Part shown: one piece after another, positions 1 to 5,572 of the stretch
Numbering within the stretch: the stretch's first letter is position 1
How the letters are laid out: each line of letters begins with the position of its first letter
Source: Mycobacterium sp.
GTDB taxonomy: Bacteria; Actinomycetota; Actinomycetes; Mycobacteriales; Mycobacteriaceae
DNA length: 5,572 bases
Assembly: GCA_023264755.1 (NCBI GenBank)
Contig: JAHFVB010000355.1
Location: forward strand, 1 to 5,572
Reading direction: 5' to 3'
The notes under the pieces: model-generated
Told to the model about the DNA's origin: nothing
The model's database searches: none
What the model saw: the letters and a program-made list of their open reading frames with translations, nothing else
Made by a program: the position numbers and the translations under genes

Positions 1-866
1 CGCTGGAGGAATTCGACCTGATCCGCCCTGACGTTCGGGTCGTGGTAGACGTCGAAGTGGCCGTAGGGGTACCGGCGCAATTCGCCGAACGGTGCTTCGC
101 GCGCTGCTCTGATCGTGGAGGCGGGCGGCGTCGTGGCATCGTCGTCGCATACGCACACCAATACCGGCATGCGCAGCCTTGCGGCCTTGCGGCCGGGACG
201 GTAGAAGGGCAGCCGCAGCATCAGTCGGGCGGCGATCTCGTTCCGCCACAATGACTCTGGGCCGACGATGGCTTCGAAGCCGGGCTTGGCCTCGGCGGCG
301 GTCATGGCGGCGACGGTGCCTGGTGCGCCGACCGCCGGCATCATCATCGGCGGGCCGCCCCGTCGGGACCGGAGCTCGTCGCGAAGGCCGAGGATGGTGG
401 CCCGGATCGCGTTCGTCAGTGGCACCGCGGCCAGGGTGGGGAGCGAGTCGGTGAACGGGGCCTGGGCGATGACCGCGGCGATGGTCGGATCGGCCGCCGC
501 CACGGCGAGCACGTGACCGCCGCTGAACGAGGTGCCGACGAGCACGATTCGGCGGGGGTCCACCCCGTCCAGTGACCGCGCCCACGCGACGACGGCCCGG
601 TAGTCGGCGTGCTGGCGACCGATGTCGACGAGTTGGCGCGGCTCGCCGGTCGACGCACCGAAGCCGCGGTAGTCGAACAGTGCAACGACGAAGCCGGCGG
701 CCTGGAAGGTCTCGGCGTAGGCGGGCAGCCCGTCGTCGCGTGTGGCGGAGAAGCCGTGAGCCATGACGATGCAGGGCAGGTCGGCGCCCGTTGTGTCGGG
801 TCGATACAGGTAGACCGCGAGTTCTTCCCCCGCGAACGGCACCCGGAGGTCCTCGCGCTCACCCAT
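1..866 (-). CDS. alpha/beta hydrolase, dienelactone hydrolase-like (3' end beyond the window)
   Basis: This is an uninterrupted frame of 288 codons with no stop before the left edge, so the C-terminus is missing. The translation starts MGEREDLRVPFAGEEL and shows an alpha/beta hydrolase order: oxyanion-side MAHGFSATRDDG (35-46), FDYRGFGASTG (64-74), a nucleophile elbow GTSFSGG (111-117) with Ser113 as likely nucleophile, candidate acid residues in CDDDATTPP (240-248), and a C-terminal YGHFDVY with His270 as likely catalytic base. Residues 145-220 probably form a lid. The elbow reads G-x-S-x-S-G-G, not the usual G-x-S-x-G. There is no signal peptide, so the enzyme is likely cytoplasmic. The substrate cannot be told from sequence; such enzymes cleave esters, lactones or similar bonds. 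The ATG at 866-864 is chosen because the fold begins about 10 residues later. No Shine-Dalgarno is visible, and TATCGT lies 6 nt upstream, which suggests a leaderless message. The gene is divergent from recA. Confidence 0.85.
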   Translation of the reverse strand, partial: MGEREDLRVPFAGEELAVYLYRPDTTGADLPCIVMAHGFSATRDDGLPAYAETFQAAGFVVALFDYRGFGASTGEPRQLVDIGRQHADYRAVVAWARSLDGVDPRRIVLVGTSFSGGHVLAVAAADPTIAAVIAQAPFTDSLPTLAAVPLTNAIRATILGLRDELRSRRGGPPMMMPAVGAPGTVAAMTAAEAKPGFEAIVGPESLWRNEIAARLMLRLPFYRPGRKAARLRMPVLVCVCDDDATTPPASTIRAAREAPFGELRRYPYGHFDVYHDPNVRADQVEFLQ

Positions 867-872
867 GGGCCG

Positions 873-878
873 ACGATA
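873..878 (-). promoter_or_regulatory. candidate -10 box of the hydrolase gene, leaderless arrangement
   Basis: On the minus strand TATCGT matches the mycobacterial -10 pattern TANNNT and ends 6 nt before the hydrolase ATG (866-864). That would place the transcription start on or next to the A of the ATG, a leaderless arrangement that is common in mycobacteria. It fits the lack of any purine-rich ribosome binding site. No convincing -35 element is seen, so this is a prediction from spacing and the hexamer alone. Confidence 0.4.
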
Positions 879-925
879 GCCCGACGGCGATTCCAGGGCG
901 CCTCCGCGGTCCGCGGCGTGTCGAC

Positions 926-953
926 TTGAATCGAACAGGTGTTCGTCTAAGGT
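926..953 (+). promoter_or_regulatory. candidate LexA-controlled recA promoter (P2 type)
   Basis: TTGAAT (926-931) could serve as the -35 and TAAGGT (948-953), matching TANNNT, as the -10, separated by 16 bp. The spacer is occupied almost exactly by the SOS box, so bound LexA would block RNA polymerase. Mycobacterial recA is known to have an upstream LexA-regulated promoter and a downstream LexA-independent one, and the order here agrees. The exact start site is inferred. Confidence 0.55.
931..946 (+). promoter_or_regulatory. SOS box (LexA operator)
   Basis: TCGAACAGGTGTTCGT is a near-perfect dyad of the mycobacterial LexA operator TCGAAC-N4-GTTCGA, with 11 of 12 specified positions matching and only the last base differing (T for A). 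It lies 133 bp upstream of the recA ATG and 64 bp upstream of the divergent hydrolase ATG. LexA should repress from here until activated RecA triggers its self-cleavage. Confidence 0.93.
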
Positions 954-990
954 GGGCAACGTGCGATGGCTAGGTGCTGGTCAGCCCGAC

Positions 991-1013
991 TTGTCGGTAG
1001 CTACCTCTAGCGT
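991..1013 (+). promoter_or_regulatory. RecA-NDp-type promoter (LexA-independent, PafBC class; recA P1)
   Basis: TTGTCGGTA, then 8 bp, then TAGCGT matches the mycobacterial RecA-NDp motif TTGTCRGTG-N8-TANNNT except for A in place of the final G of the first block. In mycobacteria this motif drives DNA-damage induction without RecA or LexA and is activated by PafBC. Transcription should start near 1019-1021, giving a leader of about 60 nt. A perfect 10-bp palindrome, GGTAGCTACC (996-1005), lies between the two blocks; whether it matters is unknown. Confidence 0.85.
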
Positions 1014-1023
1014 CACGGCCAAC

Positions 1024-1050
1024 TGATCGAACACCGATCAACCGAACACC
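1024..1050 (+). repeat. short inverted and direct repeats in the recA leader
   Basis: TGATCG (1024-1029) and CGATCA (1035-1040) form a perfect 6-bp inverted repeat around AACAC. The octamer CGAACACC occurs at 1028-1035 and again at 1043-1050, a 15-bp period. The copies resemble LexA half-sites (CGAAC) but lack the opposing GTTCG arm. They lie just after the predicted P1 start, so they would be transcribed into the leader. Function is unknown. Confidence 0.6.
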
Positions 1051-1063
1051 TGAACCATCGAAA

Positions 1064-1073
1064 GAGGACGGAG
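1064..1073 (+). promoter_or_regulatory. recA ribosome binding site
   Basis: The purine-rich stretch GAGGACGGAG ends 6 nt before the ATG at 1080. Either GAGG or GGAG can pair with the 3' end of 16S rRNA; GGAG has the better spacing. It fixes the recA start. Confidence 0.75.
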
Positions 1074-1079
1074 ACCATC

Positions 1080-2132
<1,053 letters not shown>

Positions 2133-2624
2133 GTCGCAGGAGCAGCAGGCGAGGAACTTGTGTCTTCGCCTGCTGACCGTACGGGCGCGCACCCGGGCCG
2201 AGCTCGCCGCTCAGCTGACCAAGCGGGGTTACCCCGACGACGTCGCCGAGCGGGTGCTTGACCGGTTGGGCGACGTCGGACTGGTCGATGACCGGGACTT
2301 CGCCGAACAGTGGGTGCGCTCCCGGCGGGTGAACGCCGGAAAGGGCAAGCGCGCCTTGGCTTCCGAATTGCGAACCAAGGGCGTTGAGGACGAGGTCATC
2401 GCCGACGCGCTCGCCGACATCGACGCCGGCGCCGAGCGGGCCCGGGCCGAACAACTGGTCGCCGAGAAGTTGCGTCGCGAGCGGCTCACCGATGACGGCG
2501 ATGACACCAAGGTGGCCCGCCGGTTGGTCGCCATGCTGGCCCGCCGCGGCTACGGCCAGTCGATGGCCTTCGACGTGGTCAAGGTGGCGTTGGCGGGCGA
2601 ACGGGAACGCAGGCGGGTCTAGTA

Positions 2625-2640
2625 GGCCGCACATTCGGCC
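2625..2640. terminator. weak hairpin in the recX/gluD convergent gap, possible terminator
   Basis: GGCCG (2625-2629) and CGGCC (2636-2640) can pair around a 6-nt loop, starting 2 bp after the recX stop. A second dyad, ACGGT-C-ACCGT, lies at 2655-2665. Neither has a T-tract, so they are not classical intrinsic terminators. They are listed because the 66-bp gap between two converging genes (2623-2688) must deal with transcription from both sides and nothing else is visible in it. Confidence 0.2.
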
Positions 2641-2688
2641 AGTGGACGCGCGCGACGGTCACCGTGGCTCGGCGCGGCGAGCAGAAGC

Positions 2689-3579
2689 TCAGACCGTGCC
2701 GCCCGCGGTGCCGGCGCCCAATGTGTCCTGCGTCGCCGCTGTCACGTGCACCGGCTCGGGTCCCCGCCGCGACCGGCGCAGATATCCCTCCAGCCAGGTC
2801 GCCAGGGACGACAAGGCGAAGTTCACGGTGATGTAGATGGCTGCGATCACCATCAGCGCGGGGATGTAGTTGCTGTACGACGCGCCGATGTTCTGGGCTG
2901 CCCCGACGAGCTCGAGGTAGGTGATCGCGACACCGATGGCCGTGTCCTTGAGCACGACGACCAGTTGGGAGACCAAGACGGGCAGCATCGACGTGATCGC
3001 TTGGGGAAGCAGGATCGACCGCATGGTCTGCCCCCACCGCAAACCGAGCGAGGAGGCCGCCTCGGACTGACCGCGGGGTAGGGCGTTCACGCCGGCGCGC
3101 ACGATCTCGGCGATGACCGCGCCGTTGTACAGCGTCAGCCCGGTGACCACGCCCGCCAGCGTCGCGTACTCGGAAGGGAAGACGTCGTACTTCGAGTAGG
3201 CGAAGTAGGCGAAGATCATCAGAATCAGCACGGGGATGGCGCGGAACAGCTCCACGAACACCGCACAAAACCAACTGATGGCGGGGTGGGCGGACATCCG
3301 ACCGACACCCAGCAGCAGCCCGAGGATCAACGCCAGCACGATGGACAAACCCGCGGCCTTCAGCGTGCCCAGGATGCCGGGGAGGACGTACGTCGTCCAC
3401 AGGTTGCCCGTGACGAACGGCTCCCACTTCTCGGCGGTCAGCTGTCCGGCGGTGTCGAGCTTCGAGTAGACCACCCACGCCACGAAGGCGATGACGGCGA
3501 CCGTTGCCGCGGTGGCGAGATGGTAACGGAACCGGGCCCGTGGTCCGGGAATGTCGAACAGGACCGACGAGCCGCTCAT
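2689..3579 (-). CDS. gluD: glutamate-type ABC transporter permease, GluD-like
   Basis: This is an inner-membrane channel subunit of the HisM/GlnP polar amino-acid transporter class, expected to pair with GluC. The 296-residue protein has a first membrane segment at about 21-38, a loop (39-66), and then further membrane segments starting around GTLKAAGLSIVLALILGLLLG (71-91). It carries the family signature ELFRAIPVLILMIF (110-123) and the cytoplasmic EAA loop VNALPRGQSEAASSLGLRWG (164-183) running to LLPQA, which docks onto the ATPase. The tail (268-296) is cytoplasmic and poorly conserved in appearance. The ATG at 3579 is preferred because the recognisable protein begins there and it overlaps the stop of the upstream repeat-encoded frame (ATGA). 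The same frame stays open upstream through the repeats but offers only a TTG. No strong Shine-Dalgarno is seen, so translation may depend on coupling. It is the last gene of the operon. Confidence 0.93.
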   Translation of the reverse strand: MSGSSVLFDIPGPRARFRYHLATAATVAVIAFVAWVVYSKLDTAGQLTAEKWEPFVTGNLWTTYVLPGILGTLKAAGLSIVLALILGLLLGVGRMSAHPAISWFCAVFVELFRAIPVLILMIFAYFAYSKYDVFPSEYATLAGVVTGLTLYNGAVIAEIVRAGVNALPRGQSEAASSLGLRWGQTMRSILLPQAITSMLPVLVSQLVVVLKDTAIGVAITYLELVGAAQNIGASYSNYIPALMVIAAIYITVNFALSSLATWLEGYLRRSRRGPEPVHVTAATQDTLGAGTAGGTV

Positions 3580-3740
3580 GATCGACCGCTCTTCGCGCAA
3601 CCGCTCATGCCGGGCGCTCTGTTCTTCGCGCAAGCGCTCATGCCGGGCGCTCTGTTCTTCGCGCAAGCGCTCATGCCGGGCGCTCTGTTCTTCGCGCAAG
3701 CGCTCATGCCGGGCGCTCTGTTCTTCGCGCAAGCGCTCAT
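3576..3740 (-). CDS. repeat-encoded small ORF bridging gluC and gluD (54 codons)
   Basis: The frame starts at ATG 3740-3738, overlapping the gluC stop by one base (TGATG), and ends at TGA 3578-3576, overlapping the gluD start (ATGA). It encodes four identical copies of MSACAKNRAPG and a last variant MSGCAKSGRS. Each unit begins with its own Met and carries one Cys and basic residues. No known domain, signal peptide or membrane segment is seen. The exact joining of both ends suggests that ribosomes could pass from gluC through this frame into gluD, so its value may lie in being translated more than in the peptide itself. The arrangement resembles small ORFs described in mycobacterial MIRU elements. 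No strong ribosome binding site precedes the ATG. Translation is unproven; the frame could also be a by-product of a repeat whose length is a multiple of three. Confidence 0.4.
   Translation of the reverse strand: MSACAKNRAPGMSACAKNRAPGMSACAKNRAPGMSACAKNRAPGMSGCAKSGRS
3579..3740 (-). repeat. 33-bp tandem repeat array, 4 identical units plus one diverged unit
   Basis: Four perfect head-to-tail copies of 33 bp occupy 3609-3641, 3642-3674, 3675-3707 and 3708-3740. A fifth, diverged 30-bp unit (3579-3608) has lost 3 bp and differs at several bases. On the minus strand each unit begins ATGAGCGCTTGCGCG and ends GCGCCCGGC. Perfect identity among four units points to recent duplication by slippage or unequal crossing-over, so copy number probably varies between strains. 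In the RNA each unit could fold a 6-bp stem, GCGCTT with GAGCGC, around a 12-nt loop. The array fills the whole space between gluC and gluD. There are no spacers, so it is not CRISPR. Confidence 0.97.
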
Positions 3741-4420
3741 CACCGCGCCACCGCCAATCGCTTGCCCAGCCACCCGAACAACAACCCCAGCGGCAAGGTC
3801 AGCACGACGAAGCCGACGGCGAACAGGCTTCCGACCAACAGCAACGCCGACGAGTTCTCCACCCATTCGGACATCAGCAGCGCCGCCTCCGCCACGCCGA
3901 TCACCGACGCGATGGTGGTGTTCTTGGTCAGCGCGATGAGCACCGATCCCATCGGAATGATGGTCGCGCGGAAGGCCTGCGGCAACAGAATCGACGTCAG
4001 GTTCTGGCTGAAGCTCAGCCCCAGGGAGCGGGCGGCCTCGGCCTGTCCGATGGGAATGGTGTTCACCCCGGAGCGCAAGGTCTCACAGACGAACGACGCC
4101 GTGTAGACGGCCAAGCCGAGAATCGCCAACCGAAAGTTGCTGTCCTTGATGAAGGTTGGCGAGTCGCCGGAAGCCAGCGTGACCTTCAGGGTGGTCGCCA
4201 GTCCCAGCGAGCAGAACAAGATGATCAACGTCAGCGGAGTGTTGCGCACGACGTTGACGTACGCCGTTCCGAGCCAGTTGAGCACGGGTACCGGCGACAA
4301 GCGCATCGCGGCGAGCACGGTGCCGATGACGAGCGCACCGATTCCCGCATAGATCGTCAACTGGATGGTGGTCCAGAACGCTGCGAAGAACGCGCCGGGG
4401 TCCGAGGTGAACTGCTCCAC
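3740..4420 (-). CDS. gluC: glutamate-type ABC transporter permease, GluC-like
   Basis: This is the second membrane channel subunit of the amino-acid importer. It has 226 residues, close to the roughly 228 of GluC in Corynebacterium. Visible parts are a first membrane segment at about 12-38 (FAAFWTTIQLTIYAGIGALV), the signature YVNVVRNTPLTLIILF (54-69), the EAA loop VNTIPIGQAEAARSLGLSFS (119-138) running to LLPQAFRATIIP, and membrane segments up to the C-terminus (about 191-216). The start is GTG at 4420-4418: it is preceded by GGAG with 5-nt spacing and leads directly into the conserved N-terminus, while the open frame further upstream is only the shadow of gluB. The gap to gluB is 29 bp. The gene ends with two in-frame stops in a row (TGATGA), and the frame meets a further TGA in each repeat unit, so readthrough into the array is strongly blocked. 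Confidence 0.93.
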   Translation of the reverse strand: MEQFTSDPGAFFAAFWTTIQLTIYAGIGALVIGTVLAAMRLSPVPVLNWLGTAYVNVVRNTPLTLIILFCSLGLATTLKVTLASGDSPTFIKDSNFRLAILGLAVYTASFVCETLRSGVNTIPIGQAEAARSLGLSFSQNLTSILLPQAFRATIIPMGSVLIALTKNTTIASVIGVAEAALLMSEWVENSSALLLVGSLFAVGFVVLTLPLGLLFGWLGKRLAVAR

Positions 4421-4423
4421 GTT

Positions 4424-4432
4424 CGCTCCGCT
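4424..4432 (-). promoter_or_regulatory. gluC ribosome binding site deciding a GTG start
   Basis: On the minus strand AGCGGAG is followed by CGAAC and then GTG (4420-4418). The GGAG-to-start spacing of 5 nt supports the GTG; no ATG lies near the predicted N-terminus. Confidence 0.65.
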
Positions 4433-4449
4433 GGCCTCGCGTCCGCCCG

Positions 4450-5301
4450 TTACTTCTCGACGGCCGGCGGAGTGGGCGTCTTGATGCCCGCCGGGCCGAG
4501 GTTCTTCTCGAACGCGGCCGCCCAAGCGCCGTCGGTCTCCATCTTGGTGATGGCGTCGTTGATCTTGTTCCGCAGTTCGGTGTCGCCCTTCTTCAGGCCG
4601 ATGCCGTACTTCTCGGTGGAGAACGTGTCGCCGACGACCTTGAAGGTGCCGGGACTCTGGGCGGCGAAGCCGGCCAGAATCACTTCGTCGGTGGTCACGG
4701 CGTCGACCGCGCCGCTCTTGAGCGCCTCGACGCACGCGGCGTAGTTCGGGTACTCCTGCAACTGGACGCCCGGATATTCCTTCTTGATGTTCTGCGCCGG
4801 GGTCGAACCCTTCGCCGAACACAGCTTCTTGTTGTTCGCCAGCGATTCCTTGCCGGTGATGTCGGTGTTGTCGGCGCGTACCAGCAGGCTCTGGCCGGTG
4901 ATCAGATACGGCCCGGCGAAGTCGACGCGCTTCTTGCGCTCGTCGTTGATCGAGTAGGTGGCGACGATGTAGTCGACCTGGTTGTTGTCGATCAGGTTCT
5001 CGCGTTGACCCGACACCGATTCCTTCCATTCGATCTTGTCGGGTCCGTAGCCGAGTTGCTGGGCGACGTAGGTGGCGACGTCGACGTCGAAGCCGCTCAT
5101 CTTGCCGTCTTGCGCCTTCAGGCCCAGCCCGGGCTGGTCGAACTTGGTGCCGATGACGATCTTGTCCTTCTTGCCCGATGCCGCGCTATTGCCCTTGTCG
5201 CCACCGCCGCAGGCGGTCACCGAGAGGGGCAGGGCAACGGCCAGCGCCAATGCGGCTGCTACCCGAAGTCGCAGGGAAGTCTTGGTTTTGGCACCCAACA
5301 C
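4450..5301 (-). CDS. gluB: glutamate-binding lipoprotein, GluB-like (SBP family 3)
   Basis: This is the extracytoplasmic receptor of the importer. It binds an amino acid and delivers it to GluCD. The 283-residue precursor has a basic N-terminus, a hydrophobic core (14-27) and the lipobox VTAC with lipidated Cys31, followed by a Gly/Ser/Lys-rich linker (32-46). The family-3 solute-binding domain runs from about 47 to 270. The segments VDYIVATYSINDERKKRVDFAGPY (109-132) and the CSAKGSTPAQ and PGVQLQEYPNYAACVEALKSGAVDAVTTDEVIL stretches (161-209) closely resemble corynebacterial GluB. Cys161 and Cys190 match a cysteine pair I recall there and may form a disulfide. Glutamate as ligand is inferred from this similarity; other acidic or polar amino acids remain possible. 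The start is GTG at 5301-5299, with AAAGGAA 7 nt upstream. The gaps are 23 bp to gluA and 29 bp to gluC, so this is an operon. Confidence 0.94.
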   Translation of the reverse strand: MLGAKTKTSLRLRVAAALALAVALPLSVTACGGGDKGNSAASGKKDKIVIGTKFDQPGLGLKAQDGKMSGFDVDVATYVAQQLGYGPDKIEWKESVSGQRENLIDNNQVDYIVATYSINDERKKRVDFAGPYLITGQSLLVRADNTDITGKESLANNKKLCSAKGSTPAQNIKKEYPGVQLQEYPNYAACVEALKSGAVDAVTTDEVILAGFAAQSPGTFKVVGDTFSTEKYGIGLKKGDTELRNKINDAITKMETDGAWAAAFEKNLGPAGIKTPTPPAVEK

Positions 5302-5308
5302 GGGGATG

Positions 5309-5315
5309 TTCCTTT
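5309..5315 (-). promoter_or_regulatory. gluB ribosome binding site deciding a GTG start
   Basis: AAAGGAA on the minus strand lies 7 nt before GTG (5301-5299), inside the 23-bp gluA-gluB gap. It supports separate, strong initiation of the binding protein, which is usually needed in excess over the membrane parts. Confidence 0.65.
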
Positions 5316-5324
5316 CGCCGAGCT

Positions 5325-5572
5325 TTAGTGATTGAGGATCTTGCCGAGGAAGTCCTTGGCGCGGTCTGACTTCGGATTGGAGAAGAACTCTTCGGGCTTG
5401 GCATCCTCGACGATGGCCCCGTCGGCCATGAAGAGCACCCGATGGGAGGCCCGGCGGGCGAAACCCATTTCGTGGGTTACCACGACCATGGTCATGCCCT
5501 CTTCGGCAAGTGAGGTCATGACAGCCAGCACCTCGTTGATCATCTCGGGGTCCAGCGCGCTGGTGGGCTCGT
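5325..5572 (-). CDS. gluA: amino-acid ABC transporter ATPase, GluA-like (5' part beyond the window)
   Basis: This is the C-terminal part of the nucleotide-binding subunit, about 81 codons before the stop; the Walker A and signature motifs lie outside the window. What is visible is the end of Walker B running into the D-loop ([10 protein letters not shown]), then the switch-histidine segment [20 protein letters not shown] with the conserved His after VVT, and the family ending [31 protein letters not shown]. This ending is typical of polar amino-acid ATPases (GlnQ/HisP/GluA), in which the stretch EEFF-NP-S-R-K-FL-KIL recurs. It is the first gene of the visible operon and hydrolyses ATP to drive uptake through GluCD. 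The symbol rests on the neighbours gluBCD. Confidence 0.93.
   Translation of the reverse strand, partial: EPTSALDPEMINEVLAVMTSLAEEGMTMVVVTHEMGFARRASHRVLFMADGAIVEDAKPEEFFSNPKSDRAKDFLGKILNH

Noticed and set aside
416..862. Minus-strand open frame of 148 codons inside the hydrolase
   Set aside because: It lies on the same strand but in the wrong frame. The product is Ser/Pro/Arg-rich and meaningless, while the frame starting at 866 gives a clear alpha/beta hydrolase.
2625..2665. Strong intrinsic terminator between recX and gluD
   Set aside because: Only 5-bp stems without a T-tract are present; kept merely as a low-confidence feature.
2579..3478. Minus-strand open frame of 299 codons over gluD
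   Set aside because: It is out of frame with the permease and encodes an Arg/Gly/His-rich product without membrane segments or motifs. It also runs into the 3' end of recX.
3609..3740. CRISPR array
   Set aside because: The units are directly adjacent with no spacers, are co-directional within an operon, and no cas genes are present.
3551..4744. Long plus-strand open frame (about 397 codons) over gluC and gluB
   Set aside because: It is a shadow of the minus-strand genes in high-GC DNA: low-complexity Arg/Gln/Ser-rich product, no recognisable domain, and it crosses the 33-bp repeats only because their length is a multiple of three.
4421..5029. Upstream extension of the gluC frame into gluB
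   Set aside because: The extra residues are charged, low-complexity out-of-frame gluB sequence. The GTG at 4420 has a ribosome binding site and begins the conserved permease.

Overview
The window looks like chromosomal DNA of a mycobacterium, probably a rapid grower (Mycolicibacterium type). The evidence is the high G+C content, a mycobacterial-type LexA box, a RecA-NDp promoter ahead of an intein-free recA, a recX that overlaps the 3' end of recA, and an actinobacterial GluABCD-type uptake operon. The genus is inferred from these features; no database search was run.

Layout. Positions 1-866 (minus) hold most of an alpha/beta hydrolase whose C-terminus runs off the left edge. Positions 867-1079 are a divergent control region. 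Reading toward recA, it carries a SOS box (931-946) inside a candidate promoter, a RecA-NDp-type promoter (991-1013), a small inverted repeat with short direct repeats (1024-1050) and the recA ribosome binding site. recA (1080-2132) and recX (2098-2622) lie on the plus strand and overlap by 35 bp. After a 66-bp convergent gap comes a minus-strand operon read from right to left: gluA (ATPase, 3' part only, 5325-5572), gluB (binding lipoprotein, 4450-5301), gluC (permease, 3740-4420) and gluD (permease, 2689-3579).

How the genes work together. RecA senses and processes single-stranded DNA, drives LexA self-cleavage and performs recombination. RecX is its co-expressed modulator. The two promoter signatures upstream match the known dual control of mycobacterial recA, one LexA-dependent and one LexA-independent (PafBC-type). 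GluB captures an amino acid, most likely glutamate, outside the membrane. GluC and GluD form the channel and GluA powers it.

The most unusual element lies between gluC and gluD. Four identical back-to-back copies of a 33-bp unit (3609-3740) plus a diverged fifth copy (3579-3608) fill the gap. On the coding strand they form a 54-codon open frame of repeated MSACAKNRAPG units. Its ATG overlaps the gluC stop (TGATG) and its TGA overlaps the gluD start (ATGA). It could therefore serve as a translational bridge between two permease genes, with an architecture like that described for mycobacterial MIRU elements, and its copy number is likely to vary.
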